A DNA stretch of 64,000 nt from NCBI RefSeq assembly GCF_947494755.1, contig NZ_CANLVZ010000005.1, positions 1 to 64,000 of the forward strand. The letters are read 5' to 3'. The notes beneath the pieces were generated by a model, which saw only the letters and a program-made list of their open reading frames with translations, searched no databases and had not been told where the DNA came from. Each line of letters starts with the position of its first letter. Positions within the stretch are counted from its first letter, which is position 1. Both the position numbers and the translations under genes were made by a program. Origin of the DNA: an uncultured Tateyamaria sp. (lineage in GTDB: Bacteria; Pseudomonadota; Alphaproteobacteria; Rhodobacterales; Rhodobacteraceae). This document shows, one piece after another, positions 51,472-60,423 of the stretch.

Positions 51472-52695
51472 TCAGGCCAGCGCCAGCTTGCGTTCGCGCC
51501 GATAGACCGCGGCGATGGCAAGAAGGGCGCAGACGCTGGTGGCGAACATGATGTAGAGCAAGGGGAAGGCCCCCGTGTCCGGCGTCAGCAGGAACCCTGC
51601 GAGGGCAGACAGGGCGGCACCGCCCCCGATCATAATTGCCCCGCCAAGTCCCGACGCGGTGCCTGCAAGATGTGGACGCACCGACAGCATGCCTGCGGTC
51701 GCGTTGGGGATGACGAGCCCGTTGCCCAGGCCCACGAACGTCATCATGCCAAAGAAGCTGAGCGGTGTGCCCATCCCGAGCGCGAAGATCACCAGCGACA
51801 CGAATGTCCCGAACGCATTGGCCAGCGACCCCCACAACACAAGGCGGTTCACGCCAAATGTCGTTGCAAATCGCCCGCTGATCCAGTTGCCGAAAAAATA
51901 CCCTATTGCAGGTGCGCCGAAGTAGAACCCAAGCACGGAGGGGCTCATGCCAAACACCTCCGTACCCACGAAGGGCGCGCCCCCGAGATAGGCAAAGAAT
52001 GATCCCGAGCAAAAGGCCGAGGCCAGAGAGTAACCCCAAAAGCGTGGTGAGCGCAGGAGTTCTGGATACTCCTTGAACTGCCCGATCAGGGATTTGGAGG
52101 AGGCCCGCGCCGTTTCGCCAAGGTCAGCGTAAACGAGCCAAAGCAGCAAACCACCCGTCAGGAAAAACAGCCAGAACACCGATTTCCAGCCGAACGCTTC
52201 TTCCAGTACGCCCCCAAGGAAAGGCGAGATCATCGGCACCACGGCCATGCCCATCGTCACATAGCCGATCATGGATGCGGATTGGTCGGTGTCGTATAGA
52301 TCGCGGATCACCGCGCGGCTCAGCACCATGGCGACGGCGACAATGGCCTGACACATCCGAAACACCAGAAAGACTTCGGCATTGGGTGCATAGATGCAGC
52401 CCAGAGTGGCCAGCATGAACAACCCGATGCCCCACATCAGCACTTTGCGCCGACCCAAATTGTCCGAGATTGGCCCGATCACCGTCTGCATTACCGCTGA
52501 CATTGCCAGATAAAGCGCGACCGAGAGCTGCATTTTGCTGTAATCGGTCTCGAAATAGGTGGTCATGTTCGGCAGCGACGGCAGGAACATGTTCATCACC
52601 ATCGCAGAGACCCCGGCCAGCAGGATCAGTGTCGAAATGTGCGGTGGCGTGGTGCGGTCCAGATACCGGACTTTGGGAGGAGATTGCATATACAC
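51472..52695 (-). CDS. MFS transporter, Bcr/CflA multidrug family
   Basis: 407 residues, 12 membrane helices. The motif A-like loop GPISDNLGRRKVLMWGIGLF (about 78-97) and RAVIRDLYD are typical of Bcr/CflA drug exporters. Substrate unknown. Divergent from pccB across a gap holding TTTGCAAA motifs, so it may share propionate control. Start 52695, with ATG 52689 as alternative. Confidence 0.88.
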   Translation of the reverse strand: MYMQSPPKVRYLDRTTPPHISTLILLAGVSAMVMNMFLPSLPNMTTYFETDYSKMQLSVALYLAMSAVMQTVIGPISDNLGRRKVLMWGIGLFMLATLGCIYAPNAEVFLVFRMCQAIVAVAMVLSRAVIRDLYDTDQSASMIGYVTMGMAVVPMISPFLGGVLEEAFGWKSVFWLFFLTGGLLLWLVYADLGETARASSKSLIGQFKEYPELLRSPRFWGYSLASAFCSGSFFAYLGGAPFVGTEVFGMSPSVLGFYFGAPAIGYFFGNWISGRFATTFGVNRLVLWGSLANAFGTFVSLVIFALGMGTPLSFFGMMTFVGLGNGLVIPNATAGMLSVRPHLAGTASGLGGAIMIGGGAALSALAGFLLTPDTGAFPLLYIMFATSVCALLAIAAVYRRERKLALA

Positions 52696-52763
52696 CGAGG
52701 TAGATCGGCCAATCTGAACTGTCCAGTGCGGTTATGCACGCGTGTCTGTGCTGATCCAGAAGC

Positions 52764-52816
52764 TTTGCGGATTTGCAGTTTGCAGGTCGGCCCGTGAATA
52801 CACTTTGCAAATATGC
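52764..52816. promoter_or_regulatory. ScfR/PccR-type operator between MFS and pccB
   Basis: TTTGCGG (52764-52770), TTTGCAG (52772-52778), TTTGCAG (52779-52785) and TTTGCAAATATGC (52804-52816, beginning with the perfect TTTGCAAA). This lies 66 to 118 bases before the pccB start and matches the motif seen before pccR. Confidence 0.65.
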
Positions 52817-52881
52817 CAGTTCGCCCATTCACCACGTGCGATGCCTCATGTATACAAAATCAAACCACCAGCGGAGACGGC

Positions 52882-54414
52882 ATGACAGATATTCTGACCG
52901 AATTGGAAGCGCGGCGCGAACAAGCTCGTTTGGGCGGTGGTCAAAGCCGGATCGATGCCCAACATGCCCGTGGCAAACTGACAGCCCGCGAGCGGATTGA
53001 TCTGCTGGTCGACGAAGGCTCGTTCGAAGAGTTCGACATGTTCGTCACCCACCGCTGCACGGATTTCGGCATGGACGCCCAAAAGCCCGCAGGCGACGGC
53101 GTCGTGACGGGGTGGGGTACCATCAATGGCCGGATGGTCTATGTGTTCAGTCAGGATTTCACCGTGCTGGGCGGGTCGGTGTCGGCCACGCACGCGTCCA
53201 AGATATGCAAGATCATGGATATGGCGGTCGAAAACGGCGCGCCGGTGATTGGCATCAACGATTCAGGCGGCGCGCGCATTCAGGAAGGTGTGGACAGCCT
53301 TGCGGGCTACGGCGAAGTGTTTCAGCGCAATGTGCTGGCCTCGGGCGTTGTGCCGCAGATCAGCGTGATCATGGGGCCTTGTGCGGGCGGGGCCGTCTAC
53401 AGCCCCGCGATGACCGACTTCATCTTCATGGTCAAAGACAGCTCTTACATGTTCGTGACCGGCCCAGATGTGGTCAAGACTGTCACCAACGAACAGGTCA
53501 CTGCCGAGGAATTGGGCGGGGCCACGACCCATACCAAGAAGTCGTCGGTCGCCGACGCGGCCTTTGAAAATGATGTTGAGGCGCTGGCCGAGGTCCGTCG
53601 CCTTGTCGACTTTCTACCGCTGCACAACCGCGAAAAGCCGCCCGTGCGCCCCTTCTTTGACGACCCGGCCCGCGCCGAGGCGAGCCTTGATACGCTGGTG
53701 CCTGCCAACCCCAACACGCCATACGACATGAAAGAGCTGATCGAGAAGCTGGCGGATGAGGGGGATTTCTACGAATTGCAGGAAGAGTTCGCCAAGAACA
53801 TCATCACCGGGTTCATTCGACTTGAGGGACAGACCGTGGGCGTGGTGGCCAACCAGCCGATGGTGCTGGCCGGCGTTTTGGACATCGACAGCGCGCGCAA
53901 GGCGGCCCGGTTTGTCCGCTTCTGCGACTGTTTCGACATCCCGATCCTGACGCTGATCGACGTGCCCGGTTTCCTGCCCGGCACCACGCAGGAATATGGC
54001 GGTGTGATCAAGCACGGTGCCAAACTGTTGTTTGCCTATGGTGAGGCGACCGTGCCCAAGGTCACGCTGATCACCCGCAAGGCCTATGGGGGTGCCTATG
54101 TGGTGATGTCCTCGAAGCATCTGCGCGGTGATTTCAACTATGCCTGGCCCACGGCCGAGATTGCGGTGATGGGGGCCAAGGGTGCAACCGAGATCATCCA
54201 CCGCGCCGACCTTGGCGATGCGGACAAGATCGCCCAGCACACTGCGGATTACGAGGCGCGCTTTGCCAATCCCTTTGTCGCCGCCGAGCGCGGGTTCATC
54301 GACGAAGTGATCCTGCCCCGCAACACCCGCAAACGGGTGAGCCGGGCCTTTGCCTCCTTGCGCAACAAGTCGGTTCAGACCCCTTGGAAGAAGCATGACA
54401 ATATTCCGCTGTGA
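52882..54414 (+). CDS. pccB: Propionyl-CoA carboxylase, beta subunit
   Basis: 510 residues, biotin-dependent carboxyltransferase. Two crotonase-like halves are seen, with [20 protein letters not shown] and the oxyanion-hole [12 protein letters not shown] in the first (about 120-180) and [19 protein letters not shown]-like, [20 protein letters not shown] and [13 protein letters not shown] in the second. Together with PccA it carboxylates propionyl-CoA to methylmalonyl-CoA. It is separated from pccA by eight small genes. Likely under PccR. Confidence 0.96.
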   Translation: MTDILTELEARREQARLGGGQSRIDAQHARGKLTARERIDLLVDEGSFEEFDMFVTHRCTDFGMDAQKPAGDGVVTGWGTINGRMVYVFSQDFTVLGGSVSATHASKICKIMDMAVENGAPVIGINDSGGARIQEGVDSLAGYGEVFQRNVLASGVVPQISVIMGPCAGGAVYSPAMTDFIFMVKDSSYMFVTGPDVVKTVTNEQVTAEELGGATTHTKKSSVADAAFENDVEALAEVRRLVDFLPLHNREKPPVRPFFDDPARAEASLDTLVPANPNTPYDMKELIEKLADEGDFYELQEEFAKNIITGFIRLEGQTVGVVANQPMVLAGVLDIDSARKAARFVRFCDCFDIPILTLIDVPGFLPGTTQEYGGVIKHGAKLLFAYGEATVPKVTLITRKAYGGAYVVMSSKHLRGDFNYAWPTAEIAVMGAKGATEIIHRADLGDADKIAQHTADYEARFANPFVAAERGFIDEVILPRNTRKRVSRAFASLRNKSVQTPWKKHDNIPL

Positions 54415-54476
54415 TCAAGTGATGCGGGCGGGAACGCCTTGGGCACCCTTTGTGTTCGCTTTCGAAGGAGAGCGAC

Positions 54477-54737
54477 ATGGCCAAGGACAGACCCAGCATC
54501 AAGGACGAAGAAACATACGAGGCGCTGCGCAAGGATGGCGCCTCAAAACAGAAGGCTGCGCGGATCGCCAATGCGCAAGCCTCCGACGATCAGGACCCCT
54601 CCCGGAAGGGTGGCAAGGCCCCGCCATACGAGGAATGGACCAAGGACGAACTGTACGAACGCGCGCAGGAACTCGACGTCGAGGGTCGCTCGGACATGGA
54701 CAAGTCAGAATTGATCGAGGCTCTTCGCAATACCTGA
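54477..54737 (+). CDS. Small protein with Rho_N/SAP-like C-terminal domain
   Basis: 86 residues. The C-terminal half (EEWTKDELYERAQELDVEGR then SDMDKSELIEALRNT) is a Rho_N (Rho termination factor N-terminal)/SAP-like helix-turn-helix fold that may bind nucleic acid or protein. The N-terminal half is Lys/Glu/Asp-rich and unstructured, including KDEETYEALRKDGASKQKAARIANAQA (here split as EALRKDGASKQKAARI). AAGGAG precedes ATG 54477. Such proteins are often stress-linked, but the role here is unknown. Confidence 0.7.
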   Translation: MAKDRPSIKDEETYEALRKDGASKQKAARIANAQASDDQDPSRKGGKAPPYEEWTKDELYERAQELDVEGRSDMDKSELIEALRNT

Positions 54738-54746
54738 TTGTGGCTT

Positions 54747-55145
54747 ATGTCTGAGCGACAGTTTCATATGGTGTCTGAGGGCCCGCGCCCCGTCGCTCCT
54801 TTCTCTCACGCCGTCGAAACCGACGGTTGGGTGATCCTGACCGGTCAAATGCCCACGGACCCTGCCGCCCCGGATGCGCCCTTGCCCGAGGGCATTGAGG
54901 CGCAGACGCGGCGTGTGATGGACAATCTGAGCATTGTCTTGGGGGGTGTGGGTCTTGATCTGTCGCACGTGGTTCAATGCCGCTGCTATCTGACCGCATT
55001 CGATCGTGATTACGCGGCATTCAACAACATCTATCAGTCCTACTTTCCCGAAGACCGCCGCCCGGCGCGCACCACGGTTGGCGTCACGGCCCTCGCCGTG
55101 GGCGCGCTGGTCGAAATCGACTGCCTTGCGCGGCGCCCCTCATGA
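54747..55145 (+). CDS. RidA/YjgF family protein
   Basis: 132 residues, the RidA/Rid-superfamily fold (TGQMPTDPAAPDAPLPEGIE; QCRCYLTAFDRDYAAFNNIY; RTTVGVTALAVGALVEIDCL). RidA hydrolyses reactive imine/enamine intermediates, though some members lack the catalytic Arg. Here R.TVGV keeps the fold. Overlaps the next gene (ATGA). A scavenging role in the propionate locus is possible. Confidence 0.85.
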   Translation: MSERQFHMVSEGPRPVAPFSHAVETDGWVILTGQMPTDPAAPDAPLPEGIEAQTRRVMDNLSIVLGGVGLDLSHVVQCRCYLTAFDRDYAAFNNIYQSYFPEDRRPARTTVGVTALAVGALVEIDCLARRPS

Positions 55146-55480
55146 GCGCGGCGTGGCATATCCTGCGAGACGGCGAGGCGGTCACTCTGTGTCGCCATCT
55201 GCCACCGCGCTTTGATGTGTCGGCGGACACGACGATCGAGGCAGGACACCCGGTCCGGCTGGCCCATCAGATTCGCCAGGATATGTGGCGCGCTTTGCAA
55301 AAGGTGCGCGGGTTCTCTCCGGTGGTGGAACTGCGCCCGAGTGAGGTCGGGTGGGCTGTCACCGCCGGTGGGCGCATGTCAGGCAGGCCGAGCGCACGTG
55401 ATATACGGCGCATCCAGGACACCTTGGCCAACCCCGCGAACCGGACGCGCTGGCTTCGTCACGCAGGAGGTGCGCAATGA
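55142..55480 (+). CDS. Hypothetical protein
   Basis: 112 residues, Arg-rich, no signal peptide or membrane helix. The end (DTLANPANRTRWLRHAGGAQ) is strongly basic. Overlaps both neighbours by ATGA, which supports translation. No family recognised. Confidence 0.6.
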   Translation: MSAAWHILRDGEAVTLCRHLPPRFDVSADTTIEAGHPVRLAHQIRQDMWRALQKVRGFSPVVELRPSEVGWAVTAGGRMSGRPSARDIRRIQDTLANPANRTRWLRHAGGAQ

Positions 55481-55983
55481 GCCGCCGCAGCAGGCAAACA
55501 CCAGAATGCAGCACAGTGCGGTGGCCTATGGCCGTACGCACAGCAACCCCGGAGGGAGGAGCCTTGCGCCGGATACGGTCAGGGGTCCGGGGTTGCGCTG
55601 CTGCGTGTCTGATGGCGTCGCCTGCGGTGGCGCAGGAGCAACCACAAGCCATCCGCGAGGTCCCCTCGGGGCAGTCATTGCGCCTGAGCGAGGTGCTGAT
55701 CGACACGGTCGGCAGCGACAACTGGTTGCGGTTTCGCTTTCTGGCACCCCAGATCGCGCGGGATGGCGGCGATGTGAGCTACAGCGCGGCGGAACCCGAC
55801 TTCATGCATCTCTGTAACCGTTTCGCACGGCAGTATATCGAAGAGTTCGAGCTTGAGGCCGATGTGATTGCGATCTCGATGATGGACCGGCCCGTGCCCT
55901 TCGGACAGTCGGACGCGCAGGCCACGCAGTTTTTCGAAGTGTTCCGCATTGCCGAAGACAGCTGCGTCTGGGATGGGTTTTGA
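55477..55983 (+). CDS. DUF6497 family exported protein
   Basis: 168 residues. After an Arg-rich segment, CAAACLMASPAVAQ acts as signal, and the mature part begins EQPQAIREVPSGQSLRLSEV. Conserved Trp, Cys and FRFLAPQIARDGGDVSYS segments match DUF6497 proteins of Rhodobacteraceae, sometimes misnamed acetolactate synthase. A periplasmic role is likely; function unknown. The internal start ATG near 55528 would remove a doubtful N-terminus. Confidence 0.75.
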   Translation: MSRRSRQTPECSTVRWPMAVRTATPEGGALRRIRSGVRGCAAACLMASPAVAQEQPQAIREVPSGQSLRLSEVLIDTVGSDNWLRFRFLAPQIARDGGDVSYSAAEPDFMHLCNRFARQYIEEFELEADVIAISMMDRPVPFGQSDAQATQFFEVFRIAEDSCVWDGF

Positions 55984-56173
55984 GCATGGACGGCTGTGGC
56001 ACAATTCCACCGTCATATGCGGCATTGCGGCCACAACCTGCGCAACCGTGTGCGGGGGCGTATCTTTTGTGTATTAAATCACGTATATCGGCCCGGAGGG
56101 AACTCCAAGGCTCCCTTACCTCGCATATGGTCCGCGCATTTGTGGGCCAAAACGTTGACTACAGGAGAGACAG

Positions 56174-56320
56174 ATGTCGAAGAACATCAAAGTGTTGGGC
56201 ATGGTTAGCCTCATGGTTCTGGTTGCCGCTTGCGGGCGCAACAACAACGATGAAGAGTTTGTGGTTGTGGAGCCTGAGCCCATCAGCCAGGAACCTGTGC
56301 AAACTGGCAAGTTCAAGTAA
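56174..56320 (+). CDS. Short lipoprotein, 48 residues
   Basis: Too short for usual length cut-offs. ATG 56174 with GGAGAGACAG before it; MSKNIKVLGMVSLMVLVAAC is a lipoprotein signal with lipid Cys at 20. The mature 28-residue part (GRNNNDEEFVVVEPEPISQE then PVQTGKFK) is acidic. The family is unknown. It is followed by a hairpin at 56327-56350. Small lipoproteins are frequent in this stretch (see 57090 and 57396). Confidence 0.65.
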   Translation: MSKNIKVLGMVSLMVLVAACGRNNNDEEFVVVEPEPISQEPVQTGKFK

Positions 56321-56326
56321 TCGAGC

Positions 56327-56350
56327 AGGGCAGGCGGTTGCGCCTGCCCT
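56327..56350 (+). terminator. Terminator-like hairpin without T run
   Basis: AGGGCAGGCG-GTTG-CGCCTGCCCT is a 10-base-pair perfect stem directly after the 48-residue lipoprotein gene. It is followed by CGCACCCC rather than T residues, so it may stabilise mRNA rather than terminate. Confidence 0.5.
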
Positions 56351-56377
56351 CGCACCCCTCTCCGCGGAGGGCAGCGC

Positions 56378-56737
56378 ATGCTGAAACATCGCGGCTTTCC
56401 CGGTCGGCTGACCGGCACAGATTTCCAGTTCACAATCCGCAGACCGAACCCCAAGGGCGTTACTCCGCTGACCCGCCGCGAGCGGTTTCCGGACCGTCGC
56501 CCCGCGGACAAGCGCGCTGACGCGGCCTTTATGGCAGCCCTTTGGGTGCAGTTCGGGGATGAACCGTTTGAGCGGGGCAATCTGGACGCAGGCCGCCTGT
56601 CATGGCTGTTTGGGCGTGAGGTTCTGCCTGCCACGGATCCGTTTGATGTCGCCGACTATGAGGCGCTGCTGGTGATCAACGAACCGGTGGCCCGCGCGGC
56701 CTTTCCGGACGCCTTTGAAACGGAGTGGAACGGATGA
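56378..56737 (+). CDS. Hypothetical protein
   Basis: 119 residues, Arg- and Asp-rich, soluble. Start MLKHRGFPGRLTGTDFQFTI; mid segment FMAALWVQFGDEPFERGNL; acidic end FETEWNG. The frame is open and its composition is like a real protein, but no family is recognised. It starts 28 bases after the hairpin that follows the small lipoprotein gene. Confidence 0.55.
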   Translation: MLKHRGFPGRLTGTDFQFTIRRPNPKGVTPLTRRERFPDRRPADKRADAAFMAALWVQFGDEPFERGNLDAGRLSWLFGREVLPATDPFDVADYEALLVINEPVARAAFPDAFETEWNG

Positions 56738-57089
56738 TTTCACCCCAAAGTGGCGCATTCCCGCTGAAAGATTCCCGCATGCGGCGAAACTCGGCTTATT
56801 TTTGCCTGTGCGAAAAGGTAGGCTTGGCGCTTTGTATCGCTGCGTGCAAACGTGATTTCACAGTGGCGGTTCCCCAGTTTTATCCCGTCACTGTGTACCA
56901 TTTCCGTACCCCTTCCCCTGGCGGGCAGCAGCCGTTTCACAACGACATGCTGCCCGCCTTTTTTTCGGCCCCCTGTTCCAAGTGTTTCAACGTCTCACGC
57001 AAACGCGTCGCTATGTTTCAGGCTTGGGGGTTTATTTTGGACCAAATGGTTTCTAATTCTGTTTCAGACAACAGAAAGGAACCAAACCC
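56738..57089. other. Intergenic region, 352 bases, possible small RNA
   Basis: No credible gene; the long plus-strand frame across it also covers both lipoprotein genes in the wrong frame and is rejected. It contains a strong terminator (56920-56965) about 180 bases after the preceding stop, which leaves room for a separate short transcript. Confidence 0.5.
56920..56965 (+). terminator. Strong rho-independent terminator
   Basis: GGCGGGCAGCA (56920-56930) pairs with TGCTGCCCGCC (56948-56958), an 11-base-pair stem, followed by seven T. It ends plus-strand transcripts, either the hypothetical gene at 56378-56737 or a small RNA from the region before it. Confidence 0.9.
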
Positions 57090-57293
57090 ATGTCGTTCAA
57101 ACTTGTATCCGTCGCTCTTGCCGCCACCCTCGGACTTGCCGCTTGCGGTGACACCATCGGTGAACAAGCCCTGTCCGGTGCTGTCATTGGCGCAGCCGGC
57201 ACAGCCATCTTTAACGGTGACGCGGGCACCGGTGCCGTCGTGGGTGCCGTTGGCGGGGTCGCATATTGCCAGATCTCGGATCGCTGTAACTAA
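57090..57293 (+). CDS. Gly-zipper small lipoprotein, first tandem copy
   Basis: 67 residues. Lipoprotein signal MSFKLVSVALAATLGLAAC, then GDTIGEQALSGAVIGAAGTA and GDAGTGAVVGAVGGVAYC with regular Gly spacing (a Gly-zipper). It ends with Cys pair-like CQISDRCN. A near-identical gene follows at 57396-57599, so this is a tandem duplication. Anchored in the outer membrane; function unknown. Confidence 0.8.
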   Translation: MSFKLVSVALAATLGLAACGDTIGEQALSGAVIGAAGTAIFNGDAGTGAVVGAVGGVAYCQISDRCN

Positions 57294-57395
57294 GCGGTCA
57301 CGTACACGCGCGCCCCTTTTTTCAAATGACCGGGAACCAGATCAACATCTTCGCGTTCACTCGAAGACACTTCGAATAAACAAAGGAACGCACTC

Positions 57396-57599
57396 ATGTC
57401 TTTCAAACCGGTCATTCTTGCCGCAGTCGCATCCCTTGGCCTCGCCGCCTGCGGTGACAGCGTCGGAGAGCAAGCCCTTATCGGTGGCGCTGTCGGCGGT
57501 GTCGGCACAGCAGCCCTTGGCGGTAACGCCGTTGCAGGTGCAGCCGTGGGTGCAGGCGCGAACGTCCTCTACTGCGATCAGAACCCCGCACGGTGCTGA
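57396..57599 (+). CDS. Gly-zipper small lipoprotein, second tandem copy
   Basis: 67 residues. MSFKPVILAAVASLGLAACG (lipid Cys 19), DSVGEQALIGGAVGGVGTA and CDQNPARC end, the same layout as the 57090 gene with about half of positions identical. Both carry ATG preceded by AAAGGAAC, and the second lacks the GGVAY segment. The duplication is old, judged by divergence. A terminator follows at 57644. Confidence 0.8.
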   Translation: MSFKPVILAAVASLGLAACGDSVGEQALIGGAVGGVGTAALGGNAVAGAAVGAGANVLYCDQNPARC

Positions 57600-57643
57600 T
57601 GCACTGACGCGCTTAACGCGCCCCGTTTTCATTCACACGCAAA

Positions 57644-57675
57644 CGTCGTTGTGCCCTTCGGCACAGCGGCGTTTT
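57644..57675 (+). terminator. Rho-independent terminator with CTTCGG loop
   Basis: CGTCGTTGTGCC (57644-57655) pairs with GGCACAGCGGCG (57660-57671) through 12 pairs, two of them G-U. The loop closes as the very stable C(UUCG)G form, and TTTT follows. Ends the lipoprotein transcripts before pccA. Confidence 0.85.
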
Positions 57676-57716
57676 GCGTTTCTGCGCCCTGAATTACGTC
57701 CAACAAGTGAGGCCCC

Positions 57717-59762
57717 ATGTTCAACAAGCTGCTGATTGCCAACCGGGGCGAGATTGCCTGCCGCGTCATCAAAACCGCGCGCAAGATGGGGATTACCACC
57801 GTCGCCATCTACTCCGATGCGGACGCCAAGGCGCTCCACGTCCAGATGGCGGATGAGGCGATCCATATCGGCCCCCCCCCCGCCAACCAATCCTATATCG
57901 TCATCGACAAGGTGATGGAGGCGATCAAGACCTCTGGTGCCGAGGCCGTCCACCCCGGCTATGGCTTTCTGTCCGAGAATGCCAAATTCGCCGAGGCCCT
58001 AGAGGCCGCCGGCGTTGCCTTTGTCGGGCCTCCCAAAGGAGCCATCGAAAAGATGGGGGACAAGATCACCTCCAAGAAGATCGCCAAGGAGGCGGGCGTC
58101 AGCACGGTGCCCGGAAATATGGGCCTGATCGCGGACGCTGATGAGGCAGTCAAGATTTCCAATGATGTCGGCTATCCCGTGATGCTCAAGGCGAGCGCCG
58201 GTGGCGGCGGCAAGGGCATGCGCATCGCCTGGAACGACGAAGAGGCCCGCGAGGGATTCCAGTCCTCCAAGAACGAGGCGGCCAATTCCTTTGGTGATGA
58301 CCGCATTTTCATCGAGAAATTCGTGACTCAGCCCCGTCACATCGAAATTCAGGTCCTGTGTGACGCCCATGGCAACGGCATCTATCTGGGTGAGCGTGAG
58401 TGCTCGATCCAGCGCCGCAACCAAAAAGTCGTGGAAGAAGCGCCGAGCCCGTTTCTGGACGAGGCCACGCGCAAAGCGATGGGCGAACAGTCCGTCGCAC
58501 TGGCCAAGGCGGTGGGCTATGCCAGCGCAGGCACCGTCGAATTCATCGTGGATGGGGACAAGAATTTCTACTTCCTCGAAATGAACACACGCCTTCAGGT
58601 CGAACACCCGGTGACGGAGTTGATCACCGGTGTCGATCTGGTCGAACAGATGATCCGGGTTGCGAACGGCGAGCCGCTCAGCATCACGCAAGATGATGTG
58701 ACGCTGACCGGGTGGGCCATCGAAAACCGGCTGTATGCCGAAGACCCCTATCGCGGCTTCCTGCCCTCGATCGGGCGGCTGACCCGCTATCGTCCGCCCA
58801 TGGAAGTGGCCGCTGGCCCGCTGCTTGAGACCGGGAAATGGCAGGGCGATGCGCCTTCTGGTGCAACAGCCGTGCGCAATGACACCGGCGTCTATGAGGG
58901 CGGTGAGATCAGCATGTATTACGACCCGATGATTGCCAAGCTGTGCACATGGGGTCCGGATCGCGCCACGGCGGTTGAGGCGATGCGCGTGGCCCTCGAC
59001 AGTTTCGAGGTTGAAGGGATCGGGCACAACCTGCCCTTCCTGAGTGCGGTCATGGATCACCAGATCTTTGTCGATGGTACCATGACCACCGCCTTCATCG
59101 AAGAGCAGTACCCCGACGGGTTTCAGGGGGTCGAATTGCCCGAAGGCGATCTGCGCCGTGTCGCGGCGGCCTGCGCGGCCATGCACCGCGTTGCCGAAAT
59201 CCGCAGGGCGCGTGTTTCGGGCCGGATGGACAATCACGAACGCAAAGTGGGCGCGGATTGGAACGTGGCAGTGCAGGGCCAATCCTATGATGTGGCAATC
59301 GACGCTGATCATGACGGGGCCACCGTGACCTTTGAGGGCGGTGAGGCTTTGCGCGTGTCCGGGCCGTGGACTCCCGGAGATCAACTGGCCGAGATGATCG
59401 TGGACGGCGCGCCCCTTGTGCTGAAGGTCGGCAAAGTGTCAGGGGGCTTCCGCATCCGCACGCGTGGGGCCGACCTCAAGGTGCATGTCCGCACGCCGCG
59501 TCAGGCCGAGCTAGCGCGGCTCATGCCCGAAAAGACACCGCCCGACACGTCCAAGATGCTGCTCTGCCCCATGCCCGGTCTGGTTGTCAAAATCGACGTG
59601 GCCGAAGGAGACGAAGTGCAGGAAGGTCAGGCGTTGTGCACCATCGAGGCGATGAAGATGGAAAACATCCTGCGCGCCGAGAAAAAGGGTGTGGTCGCAA
59701 AAATCAACGCGTCAGGCGGCGACAGTCTGGCCGTGGACGACGTGATCATGGAGTTCGAATAG
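57717..59762 (+). CDS. pccA: Propionyl-CoA carboxylase, alpha subunit
   Basis: 681 residues. Biotin carboxylase domain about 1-450 (LLIANRGEIACRVIKTARKM; GGGGKGMRIA at the ATP lid; EMNTRLQVEHPVTE), then the PCC-specific linker, then the biotinyl domain ending with EAMKMEN, in which Lys647 is biotinylated. With PccB it forms propionyl-CoA carboxylase. Length is that of PccA rather than AccC. It is read after the terminator at 57644, so it has its own promoter. Confidence 0.97.
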   Translation: MFNKLLIANRGEIACRVIKTARKMGITTVAIYSDADAKALHVQMADEAIHIGPPPANQSYIVIDKVMEAIKTSGAEAVHPGYGFLSENAKFAEALEAAGVAFVGPPKGAIEKMGDKITSKKIAKEAGVSTVPGNMGLIADADEAVKISNDVGYPVMLKASAGGGGKGMRIAWNDEEAREGFQSSKNEAANSFGDDRIFIEKFVTQPRHIEIQVLCDAHGNGIYLGERECSIQRRNQKVVEEAPSPFLDEATRKAMGEQSVALAKAVGYASAGTVEFIVDGDKNFYFLEMNTRLQVEHPVTELITGVDLVEQMIRVANGEPLSITQDDVTLTGWAIENRLYAEDPYRGFLPSIGRLTRYRPPMEVAAGPLLETGKWQGDAPSGATAVRNDTGVYEGGEISMYYDPMIAKLCTWGPDRATAVEAMRVALDSFEVEGIGHNLPFLSAVMDHQIFVDGTMTTAFIEEQYPDGFQGVELPEGDLRRVAAACAAMHRVAEIRRARVSGRMDNHERKVGADWNVAVQGQSYDVAIDADHDGATVTFEGGEALRVSGPWTPGDQLAEMIVDGAPLVLKVGKVSGGFRIRTRGADLKVHVRTPRQAELARLMPEKTPPDTSKMLLCPMPGLVVKIDVAEGDEVQEGQALCTIEAMKMENILRAEKKGVVAKINASGGDSLAVDDVIMEFE

Positions 59763-59807
59763 GGTTCAGATGATTGCGTGCGCTGACATATCTGGATTTG
59801 GGCGCGC

Positions 59808-60257
59808 TCAGGAATCGTTGGCGCGCCGCTCGCGGATTTCACGCTGCCGCATTGGCATCTTGTCGATGGTCCGCGTGATTTCGCGCACATCCCGCGGGAA
59901 CGGTTTGCGCAGTTTGACCCCACCGTCCTTGCCGATCAGCACAAGCATAAAGCCGCGCGGGCGCAGTTTTTCGCGCAGCGCACTGTCCACCGACGGGTCC
60001 GTATCCGTCAGCACGATGACGTCGCGATCCACCAGATCCCGCTCGCGGTTCTCAAGATATTCCATCTGCAACCGAAAGTTCGGGTCGTTTGGACTGTCGG
60101 CAAAGACGATGATGGGCCGCTTTTCCCAGACAAATTCGTTCAAATCTTTCATGGGCTCCTCCAGAAAGATCGAGGGTTCTCGGGATGTCTCGCCTTCGGC
60201 GGCTGCAAGTGAACCCCCTAAAAGGCTTGCAAAAACAATGGGTAGTACGTGTTTCAT
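59808..60257 (-). CDS. DUF4174 exported protein
   Basis: 149 residues. Start ATG 60257 (MKHVLPIVFASLLGGSLAAA) gives a signal peptide; an upstream part of the frame overlaps the opposite gene and is rejected. The mature part has FVWEKRPIIVFADSPNDPNF and VIVLTDTDPSV, the thioredoxin-like DUF4174 pattern without a CxxC. Function unknown; periplasmic redox or stress roles have been guessed for the family. Convergent with pccA. Confidence 0.8.
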   Translation of the reverse strand: MKHVLPIVFASLLGGSLAAAEGETSREPSIFLEEPMKDLNEFVWEKRPIIVFADSPNDPNFRLQMEYLENRERDLVDRDVIVLTDTDPSVDSALREKLRPRGFMLVLIGKDGGVKLRKPFPRDVREITRTIDKMPMRQREIRERRANDS

Positions 60258-60423
60258 GCGGTCTCCTGTTGAGACCAATGTAGCGGCTTTTTCCCCGATT
60301 GCGACGTCTGGTACCATCAATTTTAGCTTTAATCGCTCCTCAAGCCCTTTGGGCGCACGCTCTGGCCATAACCGCGACGCATTTCGTCGTCGGGGACGCG
60401 CCACAGCATGTAAAGGGATCGCG

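Noticed and set aside
56725-57735. 336-codon plus-strand frame
   Set aside because: It overlaps a strong terminator and both small lipoprotein genes in another frame; no ribosome site or domain.
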